From Candidatus Fimivivens faecavium (GTDB taxonomy: Bacteria > Bacillota > Clostridia > Oscillospirales > Ruminococcaceae), in NCBI GenBank assembly GCA_018716105.1, contig DVKH01000037.1:1-55498 (forward strand): 55,498 bases of DNA. The letters are read 5' to 3'. The notes beneath the pieces were generated by a model. It was not told where the DNA came from, did no database searches, and was given only the letters and a program-made list of their open reading frames with translations. The position numbers and the translations under genes were made by a program. Every line of letters starts with the position of its first letter. Within the stretch, counting starts at the first letter, position 1. Below are positions 16,727 to 25,090 of this stretch, one piece after another.

Positions 16727-17653
16727 GTGATACAAAATATCCATGAATTGGAAACTGAGCAATATAAACGGCGGCTGCATACTGCTTTGAAAACTGCTAA
16801 AATCTGTGTGTTCGAAGTAGACCTCAACCGTCAGTTGTATACCTTTTTTGAGAACTCAGAGGATATCTTCGGCGTTCCTGGCGATAAAATTTTACGCGAT
16901 GTACAGCCGTTTTGCAATCTGCCTCCGGAAGAGTATCGGAAGGCCGTTTCCGACTATTTTTCCCATGAGGATGATTTGGATGTGATTAACAAAGCGTTCC
17001 AAAGCGTTTTCAGGGGACAGCCGTATTCCTATCATGCGCGAATGAAGGCAGGCGGATCCGAATATATCTGGTGCAAAATTGACGTCACGCCGATCATCGA
17101 AAACGGTATGCCGGTCAAGATGATCGGGGTTATCATGGATATTTCGGACTTGAAGCTGAAGACGGAACTGCTGGAAAAGCAAGTTAAAATGGATAACTTT
17201 ACCGGGCTGTATAACAAAACCAGCGCGGAAAAGAAGATTATCCGCTCTTTAAAGGAAAATCCGCATCAGCGTCACGCGCTGATTTTGCTGGATATCGACC
17301 GCTTTAAGGTATTGAATGATACATATGGCCATTCCAAAGGGGACGAAGCGCTTCAACATATCACCGGAAAACTGAAAAGCTGTTTTGGAAAAAACGATGT
17401 GATTGGGAGATTTGGCGGAGATGAGTTTATTCTGCTGATCCGCGATATCGCCTGTCTGGACTGGCTGAAGCAGCGTCTGGAGGAGCTGGTTCGCTGTGAT
17501 ATGGACGGCCTGGAGATCACGAACAGCATAGGAATCTCCCTTTATCCGGACGACGGTCTTGAATTCCGTCAGCTATTTAAAAAGGCGGACGAAGCGTTAT
17601 ACCAGTCGAAACGCCATAGAGGCGTTTTTACCTTTTTCCAGAACGCCCGTTAG
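16727..17653 (+). CDS. PAS-GGDEF diguanylate cyclase
   Basis: Predicted c-di-GMP synthase with a sensory input. The 308 residues split into a PAS-like domain with PAC tail (about 20-145; ICVFEVDLNRQLYTFF, then the PAC-like stretch VKMIGVIMDISDLK) and a GGDEF domain (about 155-308; NFTGLYNK, LLDIDRFKVLND, catalytic RFGGDEF). The inhibitory RxxD site that normally lies just before GGDEF reads GKND here, so product inhibition through that site is probably lost. No membrane segment, so cytosolic. I chose the GTG at 16727 (AGGGGAG 7 bases upstream) over the ATG at 16679, which has no ribosome site. Base use is visibly more AT-rich than in neighbouring genes. A terminator follows. Confidence 0.9.
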   Translation: MIQNIHELETEQYKRRLHTALKTAKICVFEVDLNRQLYTFFENSEDIFGVPGDKILRDVQPFCNLPPEEYRKAVSDYFSHEDDLDVINKAFQSVFRGQPYSYHARMKAGGSEYIWCKIDVTPIIENGMPVKMIGVIMDISDLKLKTELLEKQVKMDNFTGLYNKTSAEKKIIRSLKENPHQRHALILLDIDRFKVLNDTYGHSKGDEALQHITGKLKSCFGKNDVIGRFGGDEFILLIRDIACLDWLKQRLEELVRCDMDGLEITNSIGISLYPDDGLEFRQLFKKADEALYQSKRHRGVFTFFQNAR

Positions 17654-17693
17654 AGACGCTTTCCCCGCTGCCCGTTTTGAATATGCTTTTCAG

Positions 17694-17723
17694 GACGGCC
17701 TTGTTCATAAAGGCCGTCTTTTT
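17694..17723 (+). terminator. Terminator of the GGDEF gene
   Basis: 9-bp stem (17694-17702 / 17710-17718) followed by TTTTT, 40 bases after the stop. Confidence 0.85.
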
Positions 17724-17806
17724 CCGTCGCATGAGTACCAGGCGATTCTCCGTTGCTTTTGTTTTCATCGAACAGAAAAGGCTATCTCCCGGCGCATTCG
17801 AATAGA

Positions 17807-17825
17807 ATGGAACGAAGCGTTCCAT
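17807..17825. promoter_or_regulatory. Inverted repeat upstream of the GT2-TPR gene
   Basis: Perfect dyad ATGGAACG-AAG-CGTTCCAT, 28 bases before the start codon. It could be an operator or a small leader hairpin. Confidence 0.4.
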
Positions 17826-17853
17826 CCGACCGAATCGAAAGGGAGATAAGACC

Positions 17854-18927
17854 ATGATTACCATCAGCCTCTGTATGATCGTCAAAAACGAGGAACCCGT
17901 TCTGGCCCGCTGCCTCGAGAGCGCCGGGCTGATTGCGGATGAGATCATTGTGGTGGACACCGGTTCCACCGACCGGACGAAAGAAATCGCGTCCCGCTTT
18001 ACGGAGCGCGTTTACGACTTTTCATGGGAGGACGATTTTGCAGCCGCGCGGAACTTTGCGTTTTCCAAGGCGTCTATGGAATACTGCCTTTGGCTCGACG
18101 CGGACGACGTCTTTCTCCCGGCCGACCGGGAGGCGTTCCTGGAACTGAAAAATACGCTTTCTCACGATATCGACGTGGTGATGATGCGGTATCACATCGC
18201 GTTTGACGGGGACGGGAACCCGACCTTTTCCTATTACCGCGAGCGCCTTCTGAAAAACGTCCCGCAGGCGCGCTGGGCCGGCGAAATCCACGAGGTGATC
18301 GCCCCGTTCGGGAAAATCATGCATTCCGAAATCGCGGTCACCCACAAAAAGGAAGGCCCCGGCGACCCGGACCGGAACCTGCGCATCTTTGAAAAGCTCC
18401 GGTCAAAGGGGAAAACCCTGGAACCCCGCCAACAATTCTATTATGCGCGGGAGCTTTACTATCACAAGCGGTATCGGGATGCGATCGCGGCGTTTACGGC
18501 GTTCCTCGAAACGGGGCGCGGCTGGGTGGAAAACGAAATCGACGCCTGCCGGCATCTCGGCCTCTGCCGCCGCGCGCTCGGCGAGATGGATGAAGCGGTC
18601 CGCGCCCTCCTGCGAAGCTTTGAATATGCGGCGCCGCGGGCGGAAACCTGCTGTGATCTCGGCCAGTGCTTCCTTGAACGCGGAGACGCCGCCACCGCCG
18701 CGTTCTGGTATGAGCTGGCCCTGACCAGGAAGCGGGACGATACCTCGGGCGGCTTTGTCCTGCCGGACTGCTACGGCTATCTGCCCTCGATTCAGCTCTG
18801 CGTCTGCTACGACCGGCTCGGGGAGCGGGAAAAGGCGATCGAATACAACGAGCGCGCGGCGTCTTTTAAACCGGACGCGGAGCCGGTCCGTCTCAACCGC
18901 GCCTATTTTGCCGGACAGAAGCTGTAA
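17854..18927 (+). CDS. Family 2 glycosyltransferase with C-terminal TPR-like repeats
   Basis: Predicted cytosolic glycosyltransferase of 357 residues. The N-terminal GT-A domain (about 1-220) has ISLCMIVKNEE, the nucleotide-sugar strand IIVVDTGSTDRT and the metal-binding motif LWLDADD, typical of GT2 enzymes. The region from about residue 190 to the end is alpha-helical with TPR-like periodicity (YYARELYYHKRYRDAIAAF, CYDRLGEREKAIEYNERA). Such GT2-TPR fusions occur widely in Clostridia; related enzymes glycosylate peptides or proteins, but the acceptor here is unknown. RBS GGGAGA precedes the ATG. Flanked by terminators on both sides, it is a single-gene unit. Confidence 0.88.
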   Translation: MITISLCMIVKNEEPVLARCLESAGLIADEIIVVDTGSTDRTKEIASRFTERVYDFSWEDDFAAARNFAFSKASMEYCLWLDADDVFLPADREAFLELKNTLSHDIDVVMMRYHIAFDGDGNPTFSYYRERLLKNVPQARWAGEIHEVIAPFGKIMHSEIAVTHKKEGPGDPDRNLRIFEKLRSKGKTLEPRQQFYYARELYYHKRYRDAIAAFTAFLETGRGWVENEIDACRHLGLCRRALGEMDEAVRALLRSFEYAAPRAETCCDLGQCFLERGDAATAAFWYELALTRKRDDTSGGFVLPDCYGYLPSIQLCVCYDRLGEREKAIEYNERAASFKPDAEPVRLNRAYFAGQKL

Positions 18928-19250
18928 ACCCGGTTCCATTGATAGCCGGGGACCGCCTACGCCAAAAGGCAGAGCAAAGCGGAATCAGGCCCCATCGGAG
19001 GAAGGCCGCGGTTTCCAAAAAGCCGGGAAAGGCCGCCCGCCGGAAGGCCCGCGGCTTCTGCGCGGCCGTCTGCACGAGCGGCCGGGAAGAAAAGCGCGTT
19101 TTACTTCAGCCTTCTGCACGTCCGAAAGGAAGCCAAAAAGCCCGCTTTCTACCGGGCGCGCCAGTGCGGCGCGAGGACGCTGTCCGGCGCGCTGTGCGCC
19201 GTCATCGGCGGCGCGGCGGAACAGGAAGCGAACGGATGAAGGGGCTGTTG
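18928..19250. other. Gene-free GC-rich interval
   Basis: About 320 bases between the glycosyltransferase and the next terminator. All three plus-strand frames are long and open but use atypical arginine- and alanine-rich codons, lack starts with ribosome sites, and resemble nothing. Probably noncoding, or a decayed gene whose terminator (19251-19278) survives. Confidence 0.4.
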
Positions 19251-19278
19251 AGCCGCCGGTTCTACCGGCGGCTTTTTG
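19251..19278 (+). terminator. Rho-independent terminator
   Basis: Perfect 10-bp stem (19251-19260 / 19264-19273), TCT loop, then TTTTTG. It isolates the antiporter gene from upstream transcription. Confidence 0.85.
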
Positions 19279-19308
19279 ATTAGAACTTTCCTTTTTTTAT
19301 TTTTCCTG

Positions 19309-19314
19309 TATAAT
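19309..19314 (+). promoter_or_regulatory. -10 element of the NhaC gene promoter
   Basis: TATAAT at 19309-19314, 48 bases before the GTG start. A -35 is not clear (TTTCCT, 16 bases upstream, is weak). Confidence 0.4.
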
Positions 19315-19361
19315 GGAAACCAGCAGTAAAATATGGGATATGGGAAAGGAAGAGACCGCAC

Positions 19362-20663
19362 GTGAAAAAGGGCAATCCGTTTGCGCTTCTGCCGATTGTC
19401 GTATTTCTGGCGCTGTTCATCGGCGCTGGGGCCGCCATGAGGGATTTCTATGCGATGCCGGCCGTGGTCGGTTTTCTGATCGCGCTGATCATCGCGTTTA
19501 TCCAGAACCCGAAGCTCGGCTTCCAGAAAAAGCTCAGTATCATGGCGAGGGGAGCGGGCGATGAGAACATCATGATCATGTGCCTGATCTTCATCCTTGC
19601 GGGCGCATTCTCCGCCGCGGTCAAGGCGGCGGGCGGCGTCGAAAGCACCGTCAACTTCGGCCTTTCGATTCTGCCGGGCAATATCGCCGTTGTGGGGATC
19701 TTTATCATCGGCTGCTTCATCTCCACCTCTATGGGGACCTCGGTGGGAACCATCGCTGCGCTCGCGCCGATTGCGGTTGGGATCAGCGAGAAAACCGGCA
19801 TCAGCGCCGCCGTCTGCATCGGCGCGGTGGTCTGCGGCGCGATGTTCGGCGACAACCTTTCGATGATCTCGGACACCACCATCGCGGCGGTCCGCACCCA
19901 GGGGTGCGAGATGAAGGACAAATTCCGCGAGAACTTCTGGATCGTCCTTCCGGCGGCAGTGGTGACCCTTGTTCTGTTCTTTGCCGTCGCTTCGAACCTC
20001 GACTCGTTTCAGATCACCGGGGAACTGCCTTACCACCTTGTTAAAATTGTCCCCTATCTTGTCGTGCTGATCGGCGCGCTGTTTGGGATGAACGTCTTTC
20101 TGCTGCTGGTCAGCGGGACGGTGATTTCGCTTGTGATCGGCGTCGCCTACGGCGATTTTGCGCCCGGCGAAATCTTCGGCATCCTCGGCGGCGGGATCGA
20201 GGGCATGTACGAGATCACCGTCATCTCGATTCTGGTCGCGGGCGTGGTCTCGCTGATCCGCGAGAACGGCGGGATCCAGTTCATTTTGGACCTCATCAAA
20301 GCGCGGATCGGCTCGAAACGCGGCGCGGAACTCGGCATCGCCGCCCTCTCCGCCGTGACCGACCTTTCGACCGCGAACAACACCGTGGCCATCGTCATCG
20401 CGGGGCCGATCGCGAAGGACATCAGCGAGGAATTCGGCGTCAGCCCGCGCCGTACCGCGTCGCTCCTTGATATCTTCACCTCGGTCTGCCAGGGGCTGAT
20501 CCCCTACGGCGCGCAGCTTTTGTCGGCGGCGGAGCTGACCGGGATTACGCCGTTTCACATCCTGCCGTATCTGTACTATCCGGTTTTAATGGCGGTCAGC
20601 GCGGTTCTGTTCATCCTCTTCTGCCCGGAGTTCAGGAAAAAAGCCGGCGAAGCCTCAAAATAA
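19362..20663 (+). CDS. NhaC family Na+/H+ antiporter
   Basis: Membrane transporter of 433 residues, probably exchanging sodium (or an organic ion) against protons. It has about eleven hydrophobic segments. Conserved NhaC-superfamily features include STSMGTSVGTIAALAP in the middle, GAMFGDNLSMISDTTIAAV (the DN..S.ISDTT motif) near residue 165, and TDLSTANNTVAIVIAGP near 330. The GTG start has GGAAAGGAAG upstream; no other start fits. Single-gene unit between a terminator and DUF4177. The family is confident. The substrate could also be a metabolite/cation pair, since NhaC-like proteins include lactate/malate antiporters. Confidence 0.88.
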   Translation: MKKGNPFALLPIVVFLALFIGAGAAMRDFYAMPAVVGFLIALIIAFIQNPKLGFQKKLSIMARGAGDENIMIMCLIFILAGAFSAAVKAAGGVESTVNFGLSILPGNIAVVGIFIIGCFISTSMGTSVGTIAALAPIAVGISEKTGISAAVCIGAVVCGAMFGDNLSMISDTTIAAVRTQGCEMKDKFRENFWIVLPAAVVTLVLFFAVASNLDSFQITGELPYHLVKIVPYLVVLIGALFGMNVFLLLVSGTVISLVIGVAYGDFAPGEIFGILGGGIEGMYEITVISILVAGVVSLIRENGGIQFILDLIKARIGSKRGAELGIAALSAVTDLSTANNTVAIVIAGPIAKDISEEFGVSPRRTASLLDIFTSVCQGLIPYGAQLLSAAELTGITPFHILPYLYYPVLMAVSAVLFILFCPEFRKKAGEASK

Positions 20664-20772
20664 GACGGCATATTGAAAGCTTCGGCGGGCTGTTTTCCTT
20701 GCGCTTTTGTGCTCTGGCATGAAATCTGCGGTTTGCTGGAATGGAATATGATATCGTACAGGGGGCTTGGAT

Positions 20773-20955
20773 GTGAAAAGGTATGAATATGTCACGATCG
20801 AGACGAAAGGTTTTATTGGCAAGACCATAAAAGGGCATCGGGAAGTGATCGACCGGTATGCGGCGGATGGGTATCGCTATGCCGGTTACATTCCTGTTGA
20901 AGCGATCGACGGGAACATATTTAAATTGGATTTGATTTTCGAAATCGACTGCTGA
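20773..20955 (+). CDS. DUF4177 family small protein
   Basis: A 60-residue protein with the DUF4177 pattern: (M)KRYEYVTIETKG at the N terminus, HREVIDRYAADGYRYAGYIP in the middle and LDLIFEID at the end. Function is unknown; the family is small, cytosolic, alpha/beta. I prefer the GTG at 20773, with GGGGG 7 bases upstream, over the TTG at 20767, which abuts the GGGGG. The gene stands alone and is followed by a hairpin. Confidence 0.8.
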   Translation: MKRYEYVTIETKGFIGKTIKGHREVIDRYAADGYRYAGYIPVEAIDGNIFKLDLIFEIDC

Positions 20956-20960
20956 AAGAT

Positions 20961-20998
20961 GCGGCCCGGCGAAACGGGAAAGTTCGCCGGACCGCTGT
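20961..20998 (+). terminator. Hairpin after DUF4177
   Basis: 13-base arms with one mismatch (20961-20973 / 20983-20995), followed by TGTTCTTT. Strong stem, weak U tract. Confidence 0.55.
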
Positions 20999-21018
20999 TC
21001 TTTCCCGCCGCTTTCCGC

Positions 21019-21024
21019 TATAAT
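21019..21024 (+). promoter_or_regulatory. -10 element of the salvage cluster promoter
   Basis: TATAAT at 21019-21024, 42 bases before the deaminase ATG. No convincing -35 was seen. Confidence 0.45.
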
Positions 21025-21065
21025 ACAGATAGGGAAAAAACCAGGTACAAACGGGAGGGGCGCGC

Positions 21066-22355
21066 ATGCTGTTTTCCAAAATCGCCGTGCTCGGCGAGGA
21101 TTTGGCCGTTCATCCGGATTGCTACGTCGGCGTCCGGGAGGAAACAATTGAATATCTCGGGACCGAACCGCCCGCGGAGGACTTTGGCGAGGTCTATGAC
21201 GGGAAAAACCGGCTTCTGATCCCCGCGCTGGCCAACGCCCACAGCCACGCGCCGATGACCCTTCTGCGCGGCTATGCGGAAAACCTTGCGCTGGAAGACT
21301 GGCTGAACAAAAAAGTCTTCCCGTTTGAGGCGAAGATGAAGGGCGGGGACGTCTATTGGGGAAGCCTTCTCGCGTTCGCGGAGATGCTCCGCTTCGGCGT
21401 CGTCTCGTCCACGGAGATGTACTACTTCGGCGAGGAGATGGCCCGGGCCGCGCTCGAGACCGGATTTAAGGCCAATTTAAGCCTCGGGGTGCTCTGCTTC
21501 GACGGGCGTGGCTTTTCGGAACTTCCGATCTATTCCGAGTACCAGGGCCTCCTCCGGATGTTTCACGGCGCGGGGAACGGGCGGATCAGGGTCGATCTCT
21601 GCATCCACGGCGAATACACCTCCACCCCCCGCGTGGTGCGGGAGGCTGCGGACTGGGCGAAGGAAAACGGCCTTCGCGTCCACCTGCATCTCTCGGAGAC
21701 GAAAAAGGAGCATGAGGAGTGCAAGGCGCGCCATGAGGGCATGACCCCGGCGCGGTATTTTGAAAGCCTGGGCCTCTTCGACCGGCCTGCGACCGCGGCC
21801 CACTGCGTCTGGCTCGAGGGGGAGGACTTTGACATACTCCGCCGGCACGGCGTCGCCGCCGCCTGCTGCCCGGTCAGCAACCTGAAGCTCGCGAGCGGCT
21901 TTGCGGACCTTCGGCGCCTTCTCAAAAGCGGCGTGCGCGTAGCGCTTGGGACCGACGGCGCGGCGAGCAACAACAGCCTCAACCTCTTTGAAGAGATGAA
22001 GCTCGCCGCCATCCTTTACAAAGCCTCGTCCGGAGATCCGACCGCCGTGACTCCGCGGGAAGCGTTTGCCGCCGCGACGAAGAACGGCTTTTTGTCCCAG
22101 GGGCGGGAGGAAAGCGGCGCGGTGCGCGCAGGGGGCCGGGCCGACCTCGCGGTGATCGACCTTGCCGCGCCGTCGATGCACCCCGTCCACGACCCGCTTG
22201 GAAACCTGGTCTTGGCGGCGAACGGCGGGGAAGTCTGTCTCACAATGGCGGACGGGCGGGTGCTTTACCGCGACGGCGAGTACACGGCGATTGACCTCGA
22301 ACGGGTGGTATTTGAGGCCCAATGCTGCGCCGCCCGGATTTTAACCGAACTATAG
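21066..22355 (+). CDS. mtaD: Amidohydrolase, MTA/SAH deaminase type
   Basis: Predicted zinc-dependent deaminase converting 5'-methylthioadenosine, S-adenosylhomocysteine or 5'-deoxyadenosine to the inosine analogue plus ammonia. The 429 residues show the metal-binding HxH in NAHSHAPMTLLRG, the LHLSETKKEHEEC strand with metal-ligand His and catalytic Glu, HCVWL with the next His, and the metal-binding Asp in LGTDGAASNN. These features, and the LEDWLNKKVFPFEAKM segment, fit the MTA/SAH deaminase (COG0402) family. RBS GGGAGGGG. It heads a run of four nucleoside/thiosugar genes. The substrate among MTA, SAH and 5'-deoxyadenosine cannot be told from sequence. Confidence 0.88.
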   Translation: MLFSKIAVLGEDLAVHPDCYVGVREETIEYLGTEPPAEDFGEVYDGKNRLLIPALANAHSHAPMTLLRGYAENLALEDWLNKKVFPFEAKMKGGDVYWGSLLAFAEMLRFGVVSSTEMYYFGEEMARAALETGFKANLSLGVLCFDGRGFSELPIYSEYQGLLRMFHGAGNGRIRVDLCIHGEYTSTPRVVREAADWAKENGLRVHLHLSETKKEHEECKARHEGMTPARYFESLGLFDRPATAAHCVWLEGEDFDILRRHGVAAACCPVSNLKLASGFADLRRLLKSGVRVALGTDGAASNNSLNLFEEMKLAAILYKASSGDPTAVTPREAFAAATKNGFLSQGREESGAVRAGGRADLAVIDLAAPSMHPVHDPLGNLVLAANGGEVCLTMADGRVLYRDGEYTAIDLERVVFEAQCCAARILTEL

Positions 22356-22415
22356 ATTGGGCAGTACATACGACGGCGGCCCTTTGCGGCCGATGACGAA
22401 AGGGAGGTCTTCTTC

Positions 22416-23219
22416 ATGATCAGCAATACGGTAAACAGCATCCGGCAGAGAACAAAGGTCGTCCCCAAAATCGCGCTTGTGCTCGGTTCCGGCCTCGGCC
22501 GCTTTGCCGAACGGATCGAGGACCCGGATGTGCTCGACTACCGCGATATCCCGCGCTTTGCCCATTCCACCGCGCCGGGGCACAAAGGGCGGCTGGTATT
22601 CGGGACGCTTTCCGGAAAGCCGGTCGTCTGCATGCAGGGGCGGTTCCATTACTATGAGGGGCATCCGCTCTCCGACATCGCCTATCCCATCCGCGTCATG
22701 AAAGCCCTCGGCGCGGACGTCGTCATCCTGACCAACGCGGCGGGCGGGGTCAACCCGCGGTTTTCGGCGGGCGACGTAATGATGATCGAAGATCACATCA
22801 ACTTTATGGGCATAAATCCCCTGATCGGGCCGAACGACGAGTCTGTCGGGCCGCGCTTCCCGGATATGACCTATGCCTATGATCCGGCGCTGCGCGAGTT
22901 GGCCTTCGCCGCCGCGTGCAAATGCCGGATCCCGCTCAGGCGCGGAGTCTATCTCGGCTGCACGGGACCGAGTTTTGAAACCCCGGCGGAAATCCGGGCG
23001 TTTCGCCTGCTTGGCGCCGACGCGGTCGGAATGTCGACCGTGCCGGAAGTGATCGCGGCGAATCACTGCGGGATGCAGGTGCTCGCGTTTTCGCTGATCA
23101 CCAACCTCGCGGCGGGCGTCCTCGACCGCCCGCTTTCGGGCGAGGAGGTCAACACCATCGGCGAGCGGAAAAGCGGGGAGATGGAGCGGCTGATCACTGC
23201 GGTGATCGAGGCGCTGTGA
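22416..23219 (+). CDS. punA: Purine nucleoside phosphorylase (trimeric, PNP-I type)
   Basis: Phosphorolysis of inosine/guanosine-type nucleosides to base plus ribose-1-phosphate. It has 267 residues. Phosphate-binding loop LGSGLG, the motif FHYYEGHPLSDIAYP, the strand ILTNAAGGVN, and the base-specifying Glu/Asn region (PGYLG-like CTGPSFETPAE, then SLITNLAAG). The Asn in SLITN is the residue giving 6-oxopurine preference, so it should accept an inosine-type product of the deaminase upstream. It follows the deaminase by 60 bases and precedes mtnA by 9. In this context 5'-methylthioinosine or 5'-deoxyinosine phosphorolysis is a reasonable inference, though ordinary purine salvage is also possible. 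Confidence 0.93.
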   Translation: MISNTVNSIRQRTKVVPKIALVLGSGLGRFAERIEDPDVLDYRDIPRFAHSTAPGHKGRLVFGTLSGKPVVCMQGRFHYYEGHPLSDIAYPIRVMKALGADVVILTNAAGGVNPRFSAGDVMMIEDHINFMGINPLIGPNDESVGPRFPDMTYAYDPALRELAFAAACKCRIPLRRGVYLGCTGPSFETPAEIRAFRLLGADAVGMSTVPEVIAANHCGMQVLAFSLITNLAAGVLDRPLSGEEVNTIGERKSGEMERLITAVIEAL

Positions 23220-23228
23220 CGGGGGAAG

Positions 23229-24317
23229 ATGATGCCGGGAACGATATTGGCTTTTGATACGGTTTCCTATGACGGTGAGACGGATGAAGTCGTGCTCATC
23301 GACCAGACGAAACTTCCGAATGAGACGGCCTTTCTAAGAATATCCGATACCGCTGAGATGGAGGCGGCGATCCGGCGGCTCAGCGTCCGCGGCGCTCCGG
23401 CGATCGGCGTGGCCGCGGCGCTCGGCCTCGCCGCCGCCGCGCGGCGGCGCAGGTTCGCCGGACGGGAAGCGTTTGACGCCTGGTTTTCAGAGGCGGCCGA
23501 ACGGCTCGCCGCCTCCCGTCCCACCGCCGTCAACCTCCGCTGGGCGGTTGACCGGATGGAGCGCGCCGCCCGCGCGAATCCCAAAGCGCCGCCGGAGGAG
23601 ATCGGCTGGCTCCTTCTGCAGGAGGCGAAGGCGATCCTGGGCGAGGATATCGCCGTCTGCCGCCGGATCGGCGAGATCGGGCTCGGCCTCATCCACGACG
23701 GCGCGGGAATCCTGACCCACTGCAACGCGGGAAAGCTCGCGGCGGTCCGGTATGGGACGGCGCTCGCGCCGGTTCACCTCGGCGCGGAGCGCGGCATGCG
23801 CTTTCGGGTCTATGTGGACGAGACGCGCCCGCTGTTGCAGGGCGCGCGGCTGACCGCCTTCGAAATGCTGGAGGCCGGGATGGAGACGACGCTTCTCTGC
23901 GACAATATGGCCTGCGATGCGATGAAGCGGGGCTGGATTGACGCGGTGTTTGTCGGCTGCGACCGGGTCGCGGCCAACGGCGACACGGCGAATAAAATTG
24001 GGACTAGTTCGGTCGCGGTGCTGGCAAAGCACTTTGGGATTCCGTTTTATGTGATGGCGCCGACCTCGACGGTCGATCCCGGCTGCGCGGCAGGAAAAGA
24101 TATCGTCATTGAGCAAAGGCCTCCGGAGGAGGTCGCTTCGCTCTGGTACCGTGAGCGGATGACGCCGGAAGGGGTCAAGATCTATAACCCGGCCTTCGAT
24201 GTGACGGATCATGGGCTGATCACGGCGTTTGTCACCGAATACGGGCTGGTCCGGCCGCCGTTTGGCGAGGGGCTGCGCCGTATCTTCGAGCAAAAGCGCG
24301 CCGGCGGGGCGTTTTAA
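23229..24317 (+). CDS. mtnA: S-methyl-5-thioribose-1-phosphate isomerase
   Basis: Isomerises methylthioribose-1-phosphate (or 5-deoxyribose-1-phosphate) to the ribulose form. It has 362 residues and belongs to the eIF2B-like aldose-ketose isomerase fold. Visible motifs: RGAPAIGVAAALG near residue 55, the catalytic-cysteine region THCNAGKLAAVRYGTALAP (about 160), the catalytic Asp in LLCDNMACDAMKRG (about 235) and GCDRVAANGDTANKIGT. These distinguish MtnA from true eIF2B subunits. Two adjacent ATGs (23229, 23232) share the GGGGGAAG site. It lies between punA and the aldolase, overlapping neither. Confidence 0.95.
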   Translation: MMPGTILAFDTVSYDGETDEVVLIDQTKLPNETAFLRISDTAEMEAAIRRLSVRGAPAIGVAAALGLAAAARRRRFAGREAFDAWFSEAAERLAASRPTAVNLRWAVDRMERAARANPKAPPEEIGWLLLQEAKAILGEDIAVCRRIGEIGLGLIHDGAGILTHCNAGKLAAVRYGTALAPVHLGAERGMRFRVYVDETRPLLQGARLTAFEMLEAGMETTLLCDNMACDAMKRGWIDAVFVGCDRVAANGDTANKIGTSSVAVLAKHFGIPFYVMAPTSTVDPGCAAGKDIVIEQRPPEEVASLWYRERMTPEGVKIYNPAFDVTDHGLITAFVTEYGLVRPPFGEGLRRIFEQKRAGGAF

Positions 24318-24334
24318 AAGGAGTGGAGAAAACC

Positions 24335-25072
24335 ATGCACAGCGGGATTGACCGCGACTTGCTCGAGCGGGAGGCGGCGCGGTTTCTGGAGATCGGAAAG
24401 ATTATGTTCCAGAAGGATTTTGTCGCGGCGAACGACGGGAACCTCAGCGCAAAGGTCGGCGAGAACGCTTATCTTGTCACCCCGTCCGGGGTTTCGAAAG
24501 GGTTCATGTCCCGGGAAATGCTGCTCGTCGTGGATGGGGAGGGAGCGGTGATCGAGGGAGCGGGGAAGCCGTCTTCGGAACTCGCGATGCACCTTCGGGT
24601 CTACCGCGAAAATCCGGCGGTTGGGGCGGTCGTCCATGCGCATCCGACCTTTGCAACCCTTTATGCGGTTCAATGCGTACCGCTGGACCAGGCGATTCTG
24701 GCGGAGGCGGTGGTCCAGCTCGGCTGCGTGCCGGTTGCCAAATACGCCCGGCCCGGAACCGAAGAGGTTCCGGAATCCGTCGCGCCGTTTTGCAAAGACT
24801 ACAACGCGGTTCTGCTCGCGAACCACGGCGCCCTTACCTGGGGGGATACGTTGAACCGGGCGTGGTTCCGGATGGAAACGCTTGAATTCTATGCGAAAAT
24901 CCAGTATCTCAGCGAACGCGGCCGGCTTTATGGGAAGGCAAACCGCCTAACCGAAGAGCAGGTAGAAGCTCTGACCGGGGACCGGAGGAAGCTGACCGGT
25001 TCGAACGGCGCAGGCGTGCCGGATCATTCAATACTGAGGTTGAACCCTTCATGCGTTAAGGGTGATTTTTAA
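24335..25072 (+). CDS. Class II aldolase (fuculose/methylthioribulose phosphate type)
   Basis: Zinc-dependent aldolase of the FucA/AraD family, 245 residues. Motifs: NDGNLSAKVGE, TPSGVSKG (phosphate binding), the catalytic Glu in SSELAMHLRVYR, paired metal His in VVHAHPTFATLYA, and third His in LANHGALTWGD. The family also contains MtnB dehydratases. Here no MtnW, MtnX, MtnC or MtnD gene is nearby, and the immediate partner is MtnA, so a retro-aldol cleavage of methylthioribulose-1-phosphate or deoxyribulose-1-phosphate to dihydroxyacetone phosphate and an aldehyde is the better inference (Ald2 of the DHAP shunt). Start ATG 24335 has AAAGGAG 11 bases upstream. Confidence 0.85.
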   Translation: MHSGIDRDLLEREAARFLEIGKIMFQKDFVAANDGNLSAKVGENAYLVTPSGVSKGFMSREMLLVVDGEGAVIEGAGKPSSELAMHLRVYRENPAVGAVVHAHPTFATLYAVQCVPLDQAILAEAVVQLGCVPVAKYARPGTEEVPESVAPFCKDYNAVLLANHGALTWGDTLNRAWFRMETLEFYAKIQYLSERGRLYGKANRLTEEQVEALTGDRRKLTGSNGAGVPDHSILRLNPSCVKGDF

Positions 25073-25090
25073 GTTGGAGGGGCCAAAGAG

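Noticed and set aside
18939-19283. Open frames between the glycosyltransferase and NhaC genes
   Set aside because: Three overlapping frames are open only because of GC content. None has a start with a ribosome site or a plausible composition.
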